From: Nocardia africana NBRC 100379
Lineage (GTDB): Bacteria; Actinomycetota; Actinomycetes; Mycobacteriales; Mycobacteriaceae
DNA length: 64,000 bases
Direction: 5' to 3'
Assembly: GCF_001612635.1 (NCBI RefSeq)
Contig: NZ_BDAV01000006.1
Coordinates: forward strand, 496,001-560,000
Each line of letters opens with the position of its first letter. Position 1 is the stretch's first letter. Of this stretch, positions 8,545 to 18,011 are shown piece after piece. The notes beneath the pieces are model-generated. The model was not told the origin of the DNA, did no database searches, and worked only from the letters and a program-made list of their open reading frames with translations. The position numbers and the translations under genes are program-made.

Positions 8545-11500
8545 TCAGGTCTCGGTCGGCGGTGGGTTGGAACCGTTCGCGGGACCGGTGGTGGCGAGTC
8601 GCTGCCAGGGGTGTGAGCCGGGCGGGGAAATGCCGAACTGCCAGCGATCTCCCGGGCGATAGTTCGCCGGGACGGCGGTGGGCTCGCCGGTGCGGTTCGA
8701 ATCGGTACTCGGATTCGCCGAATCCGCAGCGGAATTCGCTGTCTCGCCCGAACCGGAGGTCTGGGCCGATGCCGTGCCCGAGCCATGGCCGGACGCCGAA
8801 CCCTCCCCGGAGCCGGAACCCGAGGCATCGCCGGAACCGGAAGCGTCGCCCGAACCCGAACCATGACCGGAGCCGGAACCAGAACCGGAACCAGAACCGT
8901 CACCGGAACCAGAACCGGAGCCGGAGCCGGAGCCATGACCGGAACCAGAACCGTCACCAGACCCTGAACCATGACCGGAGCCAGAACCCTCACCGGAACC
9001 AGAACCCGAGCCGTCACCGGAACCGGAACCCGAACCGGAACCCGAGCCGGAACCCGAGCCCTCGCCAGAGCCGGAACCCGAGCCCTCGCCAGAGCCGGAA
9101 CCCGAACCGTCACCTGAGCCGGAACCGGAACCCTCACCGGAGCCGGAACCCGAACCGGAGCCGGAGCCCTCACCGCTCTCGGCGGCCGGTGCGGGGGGCG
9201 GCGCGGGTGGTGGCGCTTGCGCGACGGCGCCATCGTCGTAGTACGGGTCCTGACCGTTGTCGCCCGGTCCCATCCCTGATCCCATCGACATCATGGTCAT
9301 GGCGGCCATCGCGGCACCGAGAAGATTTCCCATTCCCCCCATCGGATCGGCACTCGCGCCGCCACCTCCGAAAACGCCGCCACCACCGCTGCCGAGACCG
9401 GTTCCCGGCGACAGTTGGCTGGGGTCCTGGCCGAGGCTGCCCGCACCATCCGAGGAGGAGCCGTTGCTCGGGAGCGAGCCGGGTGTGGTCGGCTGCGAAC
9501 CCGGCGTGTTCGGGCCCAAGGAACCCGGATCGTTCGACCACGCACCGTCGTTCGGTACCGAACCCGACGAGGACGGGCCCAGCGGCGTCGGCGTCAGCGC
9601 GGACGGCGGAGTAGGCGTATAGGTGTAGCCGGAGGGCGCCGTCGGCCTGAGCAGAGTCGGCTCGGTCGCCGTACTCGGAACGGCCGGGGTGATCGGCGCC
9701 GGAGATCCCGAGCCGGATCCGGATCCCAAGCCGGATCCGCTGCCTTGACCCGATCCATCGCCCGACCCCCCGTCGCCGCCCTGATGTCCCCAGGGCGACC
9801 AGTGGTTCGACGCGAAGAAGCCGACGGCGCCGACGGCACCGGCTCCCAGAAGAAACTTCTTGCCCTTGCTCATCTTCTTCTTGTCGCCGTCGTCACCGTC
9901 GTCGGGCTTCTTCTTGTTCTTGTCGTCCTTGCTCTTGTCGTCGGCCGCCTTGTCCTTGTCACCGGCGGCCTTGTCGTCGGTGCCTTCGGATTTGTTCGCG
10001 CTTGCGGCGTTGCCGTCGCCGGTGTCGCCCGTCTTACCCGAGTCGTCCCCGCCGTCCTTCGAGCCGTCGACGTCGTCCTTGTGGCGTCCGGCCGCGTTAT
10101 AGCCGTTCTTGTCGTACCCCTCGCGGTTGAACCCGGCCCGGTTATACCCGTCCTTGTCGAAACCGTTCGGGTCGTAGCCTTGGCTGTCGTACCCGTCCCG
10201 ATGGGCGCCCGCCCGGTTGTACCCGTCCTTGTCGTAACCGCCGCGGTTGTACCCGTCCTTGTCGTACCCCGCCCGGTTGTACCCGTTCTTGTCGTATCCG
10301 TCCCGGCTGTACCCACCACGGTCGAAACCGGCCCGGTCGTACCCGTTCTTGTCGTATCCGTTCTCGTCGTAGCCGTCCCGATGGGCACCGGAACGGTCGT
10401 ACCCGTCCTTGTCGTGGCCGTCGCGGTTATACCCCTCTTTGTCGTATCCCGCCCGGTTGTACCCGTCCTTGTCGTACCCCTCCCGGCTGTACCCGTCCCG
10501 GTCGAAGCCCTCTTTGTCGAAGCCGTCCTTGTCGTAGTCGCCCTTTCCGGAGTTGTTTCCCGAGTCGTCGCTACCGGCCTCCGGGGAACCGTCGCCCTCG
10601 TTGCCCGCCCTGTCTGCTCCGTTCCCGGGGCCGCCGTTGTCGGCGCCGTCGTCACCCTTCACGGATGTGCCACTACCGGCTTCGTCACCGCCGTCACCCG
10701 GACGAGCGACAGGATTCTCGGGCGGGCCCTTCGCCTCGGCCGCACCATCCGGCCCGTTGCCGTCGGATCCCGCAGGAACTTTTTCACCGGAGCCTGTGTC
10801 CGGGTCGTTCGACTGACCGTCAGCGCGCCGCTCGCCCGTAGGTGAGGGGCTCGGATCAGTTCCCGCCTCGCCAGGCGCAACAACGCGTTCGGGGTGGAAG
10901 GTCCCCTCCCGGTCGTACCCGGCCCGGTTGTATCCCCGCTCGTTGTAGCCCTCCCTGTCGTATCCGTGCCGGTCATACCCGAGCCGGTTGAATCCGTTGT
11001 CGTCGTACCCGTCCGGCTTGCAGCCCCACCTGTCGTATCCGTACTCGTTGTACCCGTCCCGGTCGTATCCCTCCTCGTCATATCCGCGGCTGTCGTATCC
11101 CTGCTCGTCGACCAGGCCCCTGTTTCCGCCGGGACCATCCGCGCCCTCTCCGTCACCGGAAACCCCGTCCGGGCTGCCAGGCCGACCGTCATCCCCGCCC
11201 TCACCGGCCAGTGCAACACCATCCGGCTCCTGCGGCGGCGCTTCTGGCGGACGGCCGAACGGCGGCTCACCGGATTCCCCCGCCAGCGGCTCGTGCGAAG
11301 GCGCACCCGGAGGTGAACCCTCTACGGGATCACCCGGCACGGGGACAGCTCTCCGTTCGCCCGGAGTCCGCCCGCCTTCCGGCCGCACCGGTGACGGACC
11401 CACGCCGGGTTCGCCTCGCGCCGGACCGGGAGCTGGTGACGCGGGTGGCGGCTGCGCACCGGCCGGAGCGCCGGCCCTCGCGGCACCGCCTTCGCCACCT

Positions 11501-13494
11501 TCTCTTGCCGCTGCCGGCCTCTGACTGGGAGCTGGATTGGTTGTGGCCTGTGAATCACCGACATTACGGAATGGATTGTCCGGCCAGATCCCTTTGCTTT
11601 GCAGTTGGACATCGACATTTCTTGCGAAATCCTCGAAAGTCCCGCCGTTCTCCAATGTCTCATGAAGCCCGTCATATATCGCTTCTGCACGTCTTGTACC
11701 GAAGCTGTGTCCCGCTACGGTGGGTTCGGCACCGATAGAAACACCGTCCATGACCTGATGGGTCATGGCAGGAGTCAGATGCATGAAGGCATTGGGATTG
11801 TTATCCGAAAACCCACCGAGCCAGTCCGTGACTCGATTCGCAGAGTCGATATCCTTGACATAGATGACGATATTGTCCGGACGATGACTGCCCGGCCCGG
11901 AAATCTTCGCGGCGTACACGTCAGGAAAATTACCCGGACTATCGATCACATCATGCACGAGAGAGCGCATCAGAGCAGGTGCCGAATCACCTCGCGCATT
12001 GACATATACGCGGTACCCGACGTCGTCCGAGTCGGCACCCTCCCTCAGGTAGTGAACAAAACCCCTGTCGTGCGGACTCATACCCGCTGCAACAGAAGGA
12101 CTGAATTCTGAAACGCCGTGAGACATTTGATACACGGCCCGCGCGCCGGGCGGCCGGTCGGCAGACAAATCCCCCAGAGCGTCTATATATCCCCTTCCGT
12201 CGTTGACGCGATTGGACTCGTACGCTTTGGCGTACGCCCTATATACATCGTTTGCATCGTATGTGAATTCGCGGTCGAGCCACACCTCGTGCAGAAAATC
12301 GTTCAGGCTCTCCCTGGACAGCGAGGGCGGTTCGACACCGTTGCGGGCGTGAGATTCCTCCCGCAGCACAAAAAGGTCGCCGAAAGATGTGTCGTTACCC
12401 AATCGATTCCGCAGATCACTCAACGACCTGGGCTCATCGAAGATATCCGGATGGTCCGCCAGCGCTCGGGAAATCACCTCGTCGGGATTGCTCGGCGGTC
12501 GAACCGGTCCCGGATCTGTCACCGTTGGGCCGTGTGGGGGTGGTCCCGGATGGGCGAGCACGGCGGCCGACCCGAGAAAACCACCGGCGAATCCGGTGAT
12601 CAGGGCCTGTTTGAGTTCCTCTTTCGTCGGCAGATGTCCGGTGAGCACGGCCTGGGCTCCCACGCCCGCCACGCCGCCGGCCACACCCCCCACGGTGCCG
12701 ATCATCGCGGTCGGCCCCACCCGGGCCAGATACTTCATCGCCTTGGACGTCGCCTGCTGGGCCACCCGGGCATATGCCCGATTGACGATCGGCGCTAGTT
12801 TGAGGCCGGCGACCAGGCCGGCACCACCGGCGATTCCGCCGATAGCAGTCGATCGGCCGACGCTGCCCCAGTCGATTTCGTCCCGATGATGGAGCTTGTA
12901 CTTCTGAATCGATTGCGCCGAAAGGTCGACGAGGCCACCGGTTCCCGCACCCACCCCCACACTGATCGCGGCCACCTTCGCCAATGGAATACCCCCACGC
13001 CGCAACACGGCCGCGGCACCGTCCTCCTCTACCCTGTTCAGGAGCGTGCGTCCCGCCGCCTTCCATGCGACCTCGGCCCGCGCCTTGTCCGCGGCGGCCT
13101 TCATCGCGCCGGGCCCGGCGAGAGCGAGGTCGACCGCGATCTGCACGAGCAGCGCCACGCCAGTGGATATGACCAGCAGCTTCGTGTACTCGACATTCTG
13201 TGCGGTTTTGTTCAGCTGATCGGCCATAACGCGGCAGCATTTTGCCGAGTTGCGCATGTCCGCGACGACTTGCTGATTTCTCCCATCTTTCGCGTTCGAG
13301 GTGAGCCCCGAAATAGCCAGCTGCTCCGCCGCGGAAGCCTGCTCATATCGACCTGCTTCGGAATCCCAGTGGTCCGCGAAAGTCGACCAGCCGGACGCAC
13401 ACCGTCGCATTGCGTCCTCGTCGCCCTCCGGGAAATGCCCGGCGCAGGCCGTAACCAGCCAATCCGGGAACTCACTCGGCAACCGCAGGGTCAT
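8545..13494 (-). CDS. Giant modular WXG/CpnT-like, HopA1-like, repeat-containing putative ESX effector
   Basis: The product is 1649 residues from an ATG. (1) About 1-330 is a helical WXG100/CpnT-type head with glycine-zipper helices ([28 protein letters not shown]), as at the N-terminus of ESX-secreted polymorphic toxins. (2) About 345-645 resembles the HopA1 effector family: [38 protein letters not shown], and [20 protein letters not shown]. (3) 645-795 is a Pro/Gly-rich linker. (4) Two blocks of GY[D/N]xx pentads occupy about 797-862 and 985-1140. (5) A Lys/Asp-rich segment leads to one hydrophobic stretch near 1211-1230 ([15 protein letters not shown]). (6) A Gly-Ser/Glu/Asp low-complexity tail runs over about 1438-1578. 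No signal peptide is seen. It lies 7 bp downstream of a second WXG protein gene. The head and HopA1 assignments are made from pattern recognition; function is unknown. Confidence 0.85.
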   Translation of the reverse strand: MTLRLPSEFPDWLVTACAGHFPEGDEDAMRRCASGWSTFADHWDSEAGRYEQASAAEQLAISGLTSNAKDGRNQQVVADMRNSAKCCRVMADQLNKTAQNVEYTKLLVISTGVALLVQIAVDLALAGPGAMKAAADKARAEVAWKAAGRTLLNRVEEDGAAAVLRRGGIPLAKVAAISVGVGAGTGGLVDLSAQSIQKYKLHHRDEIDWGSVGRSTAIGGIAGGAGLVAGLKLAPIVNRAYARVAQQATSKAMKYLARVGPTAMIGTVGGVAGGVAGVGAQAVLTGHLPTKEELKQALITGFAGGFLGSAAVLAHPGPPPHGPTVTDPGPVRPPSNPDEVISRALADHPDIFDEPRSLSDLRNRLGNDTSFGDLFVLREESHARNGVEPPSLSRESLNDFLHEVWLDREFTYDANDVYRAYAKAYESNRVNDGRGYIDALGDLSADRPPGARAVYQMSHGVSEFSPSVAAGMSPHDRGFVHYLREGADSDDVGYRVYVNARGDSAPALMRSLVHDVIDSPGNFPDVYAAKISGPGSHRPDNIVIYVKDIDSANRVTDWLGGFSDNNPNAFMHLTPAMTHQVMDGVSIGAEPTVAGHSFGTRRAEAIYDGLHETLENGGTFEDFARNVDVQLQSKGIWPDNPFRNVGDSQATTNPAPSQRPAAAREGGEGGAARAGAPAGAQPPPASPAPGPARGEPGVGPSPVRPEGGRTPGERRAVPVPGDPVEGSPPGAPSHEPLAGESGEPPFGRPPEAPPQEPDGVALAGEGGDDGRPGSPDGVSGDGEGADGPGGNRGLVDEQGYDSRGYDEEGYDRDGYNEYGYDRWGCKPDGYDDNGFNRLGYDRHGYDREGYNERGYNRAGYDREGTFHPERVVAPGEAGTDPSPSPTGERRADGQSNDPDTGSGEKVPAGSDGNGPDGAAEAKGPPENPVARPGDGGDEAGSGTSVKGDDGADNGGPGNGADRAGNEGDGSPEAGSDDSGNNSGKGDYDKDGFDKEGFDRDGYSREGYDKDGYNRAGYDKEGYNRDGHDKDGYDRSGAHRDGYDENGYDKNGYDRAGFDRGGYSRDGYDKNGYNRAGYDKDGYNRGGYDKDGYNRAGAHRDGYDSQGYDPNGFDKDGYNRAGFNREGYDKNGYNAAGRHKDDVDGSKDGGDDSGKTGDTGDGNAASANKSEGTDDKAAGDKDKAADDKSKDDKNKKKPDDGDDGDKKKMSKGKKFLLGAGAVGAVGFFASNHWSPWGHQGGDGGSGDGSGQGSGSGLGSGSGSGSPAPITPAVPSTATEPTLLRPTAPSGYTYTPTPPSALTPTPLGPSSSGSVPNDGAWSNDPGSLGPNTPGSQPTTPGSLPSNGSSSDGAGSLGQDPSQLSPGTGLGSGGGGVFGGGGASADPMGGMGNLLGAAMAAMTMMSMGSGMGPGDNGQDPYYDDGAVAQAPPPAPPPAPAAESGEGSGSGSGSGSGEGSGSGSGDGSGSGSGEGSGSGSGEGSGSGSGSGSGSGSGDGSGSGSGEGSGSGHGSGSGDGSGSGHGSGSGSGSGSGDGSGSGSGSGSGHGSGSGDASGSGDASGSGSGEGSASGHGSGTASAQTSGSGETANSAADSANPSTDSNRTGEPTAVPANYRPGDRWQFGISPPGSHPWQRLATTGPANGSNPPPTET
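8760..9182. repeat. Degenerate GSGSGE/D-coding simple repeat
   Basis: About 420 bp of short, imperfect units built on ccggaacc, gagcc and gaaccg encode the Gly-Ser-rich tail of the giant protein (interspersed Glu, Asp, His). Units vary, so it is low-complexity rather than an exact microsatellite. It should be prone to slippage and assembly error. Confidence 0.9.
10085..10540. repeat. 15-bp tandem repeat block encoding GY[D/N]xx pentads (31 units)
   Basis: Thirty-one consecutive 15-bp units, most commonly of the form ...ttgtcgtacccg..., encode pentads such as [15 protein letters not shown] and GFDRD. A GAHRD unit occurs twice, exactly 12 pentads (180 bp) apart, which indicates that a longer unit was duplicated. 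All units stay in frame with the giant gene. Confidence 0.9.
10909..11106. repeat. 15-bp tandem repeat block encoding 13 GY[D/N]xx pentads
   Basis: This is the first pentad block of the giant protein: [20 protein letters not shown] and so on, 13 units, one of them degenerate (GCKPD). A Pro/Gly/acidic linker of about 120 residues separates it from the larger block. Confidence 0.88.
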
Positions 13495-13501
13495 GAGGCG
13501 A

Positions 13502-15175
13502 TTACACCTGCTCGCGTATGTAGTCCTTCGGGCTGTGCCGCCTGGCGGTTTCCACCAGCAACCGGTGCAATACGCGCGCGGGTGCGCCGGCGTCTGCCGG
13601 GTTCATCTGCACCTCGACGAACGCGTCCGCCAGGGCCATTCCGGGCTCGAAACGGCCGTTCGGGAAACCGTATCGGCTCAACCCGTCACGCCATGTCAAA
13701 TACCCTCGGACGATAGCGCCGAGTGGCGTCTCGAGTCTGCTTTCACCACACTCGGACAGGTATTCGGAAATCATGGTCCGCTGCGACACCGCGTGAGCCG
13801 CGAGGCCGCCGGAAATATCGAGCGCATGGCCGAGTTGACGAACAATGGTGGAATACACCGGCCGATTCTCGGATCCGCGAGAAATCTTGCCGCGCCGGAT
13901 TTCCGAGGTGACCTTCTCCGCCAGTGCGGCAGCGTCCTTCGCGAACGCCACGTTCAGAGTCAAACCCGCGAGCAGGGGACCTGAGCCGCCTGCATGTCGA
14001 GACCGTTCGAGCCTGGTGACAGCCTCCCCGCATTCGGCGATCGCGAATTTCGGAAGTGCGAGATACGGATACGCGGTGAGAACATCGTCGAGAGCCGCAG
14101 CGATCTCCCGGAGAACATCCAGCCCGATGCCCGGAGTTTCGAAACCGAGAACTCGCAAACCGTGGCGCTCCATCAGCGCTTCGGCAAGCTCCCGGGCTTC
14201 GTCGGGCGTAGCAAGGCGCACCTTCTGTTGCTTGTCCTCGCGCCGGGGACGAGCCTGAGATGCCGAGACCGCCTTCCGCGGCGCAGTCTTGCCGGGAGGA
14301 GCCTTCGGCGCCGAGGGCGAATTCGGCCGCGCCCCATGCGATTCACCGGGCCGATTCGACGGAGCCGATACTCTCCTCGGAGCACTCGGGCCGGTCGGCG
14401 CGGCGCCCGGCGAACGCGACCAGGGCGTGTTCGGTCGCGCCGGTTCCGCGGCCCGCACCCCGTCGCTCTTGCCGGAAGTTCCGTTAGCCGCAGCTTCCCG
14501 GGACGGCCTACGCCCGGTATCCGGTGGCAGTGCCCCCGAAGGCGGCTGTGCCCCGTTTGTACTCGGTGCCGGGGAATCGGATCGACCTGTCGTCTGCGAA
14601 TCTCCGGACGTTGCCGGTGTGTTGTTCGAGGTGGCGCCCGGCGGATTCGAGGCCGGCTGTCCGACACCAGCTGCTCGCTCACCGTTCGATGGCGTACCGT
14701 TCTGCCCTGCATATGCGCTGTTCTGCCCTGCATACGCGCCCGGTCCGACGACGGGTTGCGATGGACGTGCAGATCCGGGCGTCTGGGCGACGCTGGAAGG
14801 CGTCGTATTCGGAGGCGCAGCGGCCGAGTACGGCTCGATTCCTGAGCCGTACTCGCGGTCGGGCATCGCACCGAGAACCGATGACCGGCCGAGCTCATCG
14901 GCGTTGTTGACTCGTTTCGCTATGTCGCCCAGGAGATTTCCCTCGGTGGTGAGCGATCCGAGCGTCTTACTCAGACTGTCGAGCAGGTTTCTGGCATCCG
15001 GCACATAGGTTTCCGCGAACGAGCGACCGGGGGTATCCTCACCCCAGCAATCGCCTTCCGCCGCCAGGACGGCCCGAAGCTCATCGTGGGCCCGGCGGGC
15101 GGCCTCCCCGATGGACTCGTATTCCTGCATGACGGCATGGAGGCGATCCGCATCGACCCGCAGCTCCTGCGCCAT
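13502..15175 (-). CDS. WXG-headed protein with degenerate zincin-like C-terminal domain
   Basis: The product is 557 residues. Residues 1-100 are helical with a central WG turn (GDCWGEDTPGRSF), like WXG100 secretion domains. About 105-315 is a Pro/Ser/Ala-rich linker. The C-terminal about 240 residues resemble toxin-associated metallopeptidases: the helix that should read V-H-E-x-G-H-A-L-D is VRQLGHALD (R446, Q447, H450), and the downstream EALAEAF motif is MALADAF (about 513-519). The first zinc histidine and the catalytic glutamate are therefore replaced, and only the second histidine remains. It is probably an inactive, binding-only pseudoprotease. The gene heads a two-gene minus-strand unit with the giant protein. 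Its C-terminal half is visibly less GC-rich than neighbouring genes. Confidence 0.82.
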   Translation of the reverse strand: MAQELRVDADRLHAVMQEYESIGEAARRAHDELRAVLAAEGDCWGEDTPGRSFAETYVPDARNLLDSLSKTLGSLTTEGNLLGDIAKRVNNADELGRSSVLGAMPDREYGSGIEPYSAAAPPNTTPSSVAQTPGSARPSQPVVGPGAYAGQNSAYAGQNGTPSNGERAAGVGQPASNPPGATSNNTPATSGDSQTTGRSDSPAPSTNGAQPPSGALPPDTGRRPSREAAANGTSGKSDGVRAAEPARPNTPWSRSPGAAPTGPSAPRRVSAPSNRPGESHGARPNSPSAPKAPPGKTAPRKAVSASQARPRREDKQQKVRLATPDEARELAEALMERHGLRVLGFETPGIGLDVLREIAAALDDVLTAYPYLALPKFAIAECGEAVTRLERSRHAGGSGPLLAGLTLNVAFAKDAAALAEKVTSEIRRGKISRGSENRPVYSTIVRQLGHALDISGGLAAHAVSQRTMISEYLSECGESRLETPLGAIVRGYLTWRDGLSRYGFPNGRFEPGMALADAFVEVQMNPADAGAPARVLHRLLVETARRHSPKDYIREQV

Positions 15176-15332
15176 CTCAACCCCCTGACTCGGTTATCGA
15201 CGATTCTCCGTCTGCGGGGTCACTTTCCCGACAATGGGAATGCTCACTGTTGGCGGCAGGGCGTGATGTACGACAGTTTCGAGATGCACGTTCCGGACGT
15301 GCTCGCGAGGCAAACGAACGGAGTAGATCGTT

Positions 15333-15596
15333 ATGGGTGGCGCGAACCTGTCTGCGTCCAAAGAGATTGTCCTGCAGTTGCTACGCGGTGAGATCGACGC
15401 CGACCGTAATCGAGCGATGTTCGAAGAGGACGTCGTCCTGTTCGCCCTGCTTCGCTTGGATGACAAGGAGCCCGAGTGGTTGTTGCGCGAGATCGCGAAC
15501 ACCACCTGGCCGCGTAAGTTGCGGGAGACCCTCGCCGCAGCGATGGTGAAACACCGAGCCGAAGCCACCGCGGCGCTCGGGGACGATCCCCGATGA
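15333..15596 (+). CDS. Small helical protein of unknown function
   Basis: The product is 87 residues, ATG 15333, and I do not recognise it. It is charged and apparently all-helical (SASKEIVLQLLRGEIDADRN, then RKLRETLAAAMVKHRAEA), with no signal peptide or membrane segment. Its stop overlaps the next start by 4 bp (ATGA), so it is translationally coupled to the YbaB-family gene. It diverges from the WXG/pseudo-zincin gene across 157 bp, which contains a TTCCC-6-GGGAA inverted repeat at 15225-15240. The position suggests an accessory role to the WXG pair (chaperone, immunity or regulator); this is inference only. Confidence 0.72.
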   Translation: MGGANLSASKEIVLQLLRGEIDADRNRAMFEEDVVLFALLRLDDKEPEWLLREIANTTWPRKLRETLAAAMVKHRAEATAALGDDPR

Positions 15597-16024
15597 CCGA
15601 TCCGCTCGCCCCGGAAGACAACGACTTCCGGCGGCAGGCGCGTATGGAGATCAACAACATGCTCGACGCTTACGAAGAGCAGAAGGCGAGTCTCGCGGGA
15701 ATACGAGCCCATCTCGATTCCGTTCGTATCCAAGCCAGTTCAGTGGACGACACCGTGACGGTGAGCGTGGATTCCGCCGGTATCGTCACCGAAATCAAGC
15801 TGCAGCCCGCCGCCATGCGGGCCAAGCCCGACGATCTGGCCCGCAAACTGACCGAGGTCATACGCGAAGCTGCCGCTCATGCAGGGAAATACACCGCAGA
15901 GAAGATCGCGCCAGTGACCGACATCGTCGGTACTCTCCCCGACCTGCCCGACCTGCTTCCCGGGGCGCCAAGCCTGCGCGATCCCTTTCCGGACAGTACC
16001 GAAGACGACACACGGTCTTACTGA
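15593..16024 (+). CDS. YbaB/EbfC-family protein
   Basis: The product is 143 residues. The N-terminal helix (RRQARMEINNMLDAYEEQKA) is followed by VDDTVTVSVDSAGIVTEIKL and LARKLTEVIREAAAHAG, the helix-strand-helix pattern of YbaB/EbfC nucleoid-associated proteins. Classical YbaB binds DNA as a dimer. In actinobacteria many divergent copies sit beside WXG100 or toxin-like genes, where their role is unclear. It is coupled to the preceding small gene by an ATGA overlap. It may regulate the divergent WXG operon or serve as a secretion accessory; neither is shown. Confidence 0.85.
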   Translation: MTDPLAPEDNDFRRQARMEINNMLDAYEEQKASLAGIRAHLDSVRIQASSVDDTVTVSVDSAGIVTEIKLQPAAMRAKPDDLARKLTEVIREAAAHAGKYTAEKIAPVTDIVGTLPDLPDLLPGAPSLRDPFPDSTEDDTRSY

Positions 16025-16132
16025 ACCGGCGTGCCGACGATTTCCGCCCGCCGATCGTGAGCCGATCGCTCATGCCGATTGTCGCCATCGAACTTGTCCG
16101 CGACCCACAATCGAGGCCAAGTCGTTGACCGG

Positions 16133-16154
16133 AAGTGTGTACCAAGTCACACTT
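16133..16154. promoter_or_regulatory. Inverted repeat upstream of first acyl-CoA synthetase
   Basis: AAGTGTG (16133-16139) and CACACTT (16148-16154) form a perfect 7-bp dyad with an 8-nt spacer, 52 bp upstream of the chosen GTG start. It is a candidate operator. Confidence 0.5.
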
Positions 16155-16205
16155 GCGGCTGCTACCGTCCCCAGCACGCGGTCGGGTCGTGTGGAGGTGG
16201 TTGAC

Positions 16206-17867
16206 GTGGGCGTCGGTATCGGGTCGGTTCTGCAGGGGGTTGCGCGCAAGGCGGTCGAGGTGACCGAGGCGGTGCGGGCGTTGAATGTGCTGCGGGAGCG
16301 CGGTTTCATCGATCCGCGCGATCTCGGTGAGACGGTGTGGTCGGCGAAGGAGGGGCGCCGGCTCGGGCCGCAGGCGACGATGGTCCGGCATGCCGCGCGC
16401 ATGTGGCCGCAGCGGGCCGCGCTGGTCGACGAGCACGGGAGTATGACGTTCCGCGAACTCGACGACAATTCCACGCGGCTGGCCCGCGGCCTGCGATCGC
16501 TCGGCGTCGAACCCGGAACGGTCATCGGCATTCTCGCCCGCGATCATCGTGGACTGTTGCTGGCGATGGCGGCCGCCGGGAAGGCCGGGGCGCGGCTGGC
16601 GCTGATGAACACCGGCTTCGCGAAGCCGCAGTTCGCGCAGGTCTGCGAACGCGAGCACGTGAAGGTGGTGCTGCACGACAGTGAATTCGTCGGCCTGCTC
16701 GACGCGCTGCCGCCGGAGCTGCCGCGGGTGATCACCTGGGTCGACGACGGCGCCGAATTGCCCGCGGGCGCCATCACGATCGAGGAACTGATCGCGGCCC
16801 ACCCACCGAACGAGCTGCCGCTGCCGGCCAAGCCGGGCGGCTTCGTGATCCTCACCAGCGGCACCACCGGACTGCCGAAAGGCGCTCCCCGGGAAGCGGT
16901 TTCGCCGATCGCCTCGGCCCAGATCGCCGATCGGATCCCGTTCCCGCGGCAGGGCACGATGCTCATCGTCTCGCCGATCTTCCACAGCACGGGCCAGGCC
17001 ACCTGGCTGATCGCCACCGCCCTCGGCACGACGACGGTGATGATGCGCCGCTTCGACGCCGAGCGCACCCTGGCCCTGATCGCCGAACACGGCGTCGACC
17101 TGCTGGTAGCGGTGCCGACGATGCTGCATCGGATGGTCGAACTCGATCCGGCCGTGCGTGAGCGCTACGATCTGTCCTCGCTGAAATCCATTGTGCTGGC
17201 GGGATCGGCGCTGTCGCCGGAGCTGACCGTGCGTGCCACCGAGGCGTTCGGCCCGGTGCTGTACAACCTCTACGGCTCCACCGAATGCGCGGTGGCGACG
17301 GTGGCCCAGCCGGCCGATCTGGCCATCGCCCCGGGCACCGCCGGCCGCGCGCCCGTCACGTGCGAAGTGGTGTTGTTCGACGAGAACGACAAGCGCGTGG
17401 ACGGCCCGAATGTCAAGGGGCGCATTTTCATTCGTTCCGGCGCACCGTTCGGTGGTTATACCGACGGACGGCACAAGCAGATCATCGACGGCTACATGTC
17501 CTCCGGCGATGTCGGCCACTTCGACGAGCACGGGCTGTTGTTCATCGACGGCCGCGACGACGACATGATCGTCTCCGGCGGCGAGAACGTCTTCCCGCAG
17601 GAGGTCGAGAACCTGCTGCTGGAGCGGGCGGACATCTTCGACGCGGCGGTGGTCGGGGTGGACGACGTGGAATTCGGCAAACGCCTGCGCGCCTTCGTCG
17701 TGCCGGAGCCCGGCGCCACCCTGGATCCGGAGGAGATCAAGGCCTACGTCAAGGGCACGCTCGCCCGCTACAAAGTGCCTCGTGACGTGGTGTTCCTCGA
17801 CGATCTGCCGCGCAACGCCACCGGCAAGCTGCTGCGCCGGGCATTGGTGGAATACCAGATCACATAA
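16206..17867 (+). CDS. Acyl-CoA synthetase (fatty-acid-CoA ligase, FadD-type), copy 1
   Basis: The product is 553 residues, an ANL-superfamily adenylating enzyme. The AMP-binding P-loop is ILTSGTTGLPKGAP and the adenine-contact motif is YGSTECA. The hinge region FIDGRDDDMIVSGGENVFPQEVE and the C-terminal catalytic lysine in NATGKLLRRAL are also present. It activates a carboxylic acid, probably a fatty acid, to acyl-AMP and then acyl-CoA. I chose GTG 16206, preceded by GGAGGTGG at 16193-16200; this gives a length matching the adjacent paralogue (552). An ATG at 16125 is possible but would absorb the dyad region. The next gene is a close paralogue, which points to a local duplication. Confidence 0.92.
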   Translation: MGVGIGSVLQGVARKAVEVTEAVRALNVLRERGFIDPRDLGETVWSAKEGRRLGPQATMVRHAARMWPQRAALVDEHGSMTFRELDDNSTRLARGLRSLGVEPGTVIGILARDHRGLLLAMAAAGKAGARLALMNTGFAKPQFAQVCEREHVKVVLHDSEFVGLLDALPPELPRVITWVDDGAELPAGAITIEELIAAHPPNELPLPAKPGGFVILTSGTTGLPKGAPREAVSPIASAQIADRIPFPRQGTMLIVSPIFHSTGQATWLIATALGTTTVMMRRFDAERTLALIAEHGVDLLVAVPTMLHRMVELDPAVRERYDLSSLKSIVLAGSALSPELTVRATEAFGPVLYNLYGSTECAVATVAQPADLAIAPGTAGRAPVTCEVVLFDENDKRVDGPNVKGRIFIRSGAPFGGYTDGRHKQIIDGYMSSGDVGHFDEHGLLFIDGRDDDMIVSGGENVFPQEVENLLLERADIFDAAVVGVDDVEFGKRLRAFVVPEPGATLDPEEIKAYVKGTLARYKVPRDVVFLDDLPRNATGKLLRRALVEYQIT

Positions 17868-17887
17868 TCGGTCACCCGACCAGTTGT

Positions 17888-17950
17888 ACGGTACCGTCGG
17901 TTACAGAGACGCGAACCACATCCACGCGCCCCTGCTTGCTAGGGTTAGCA
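17888..17950. promoter_or_regulatory. Two palindromes between the acyl-CoA synthetase genes
   Basis: ACGGTACCGT (17888-17897) is a perfect 10-bp palindrome. TGCTA-GGGT-TAGCA (17937-17950) is a second dyad. Both lie in the 144-bp gap before the second synthetase start and are candidate regulator sites giving it independent control. Confidence 0.45.
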
Positions 17951-18011
17951 CGCACTGGATCTCGATGTTGCGGTCCCGCCTGCCTGGCGGAATCCGCGGA
18001 AGGTTGTACCT

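Noticed and set aside
10085..10540. Possible CRISPR array
   Set aside because: Units are 15 bp, contiguous, in frame and without spacers; they code pentapeptide repeats.
9415..10845. Plus-strand frame with [11 protein letters not shown] repeats
   Set aside because: The hydrophobic repeats are simply the reverse complement of the GY[D/N]xx pentad-coding DNA. No start, RBS or family support.
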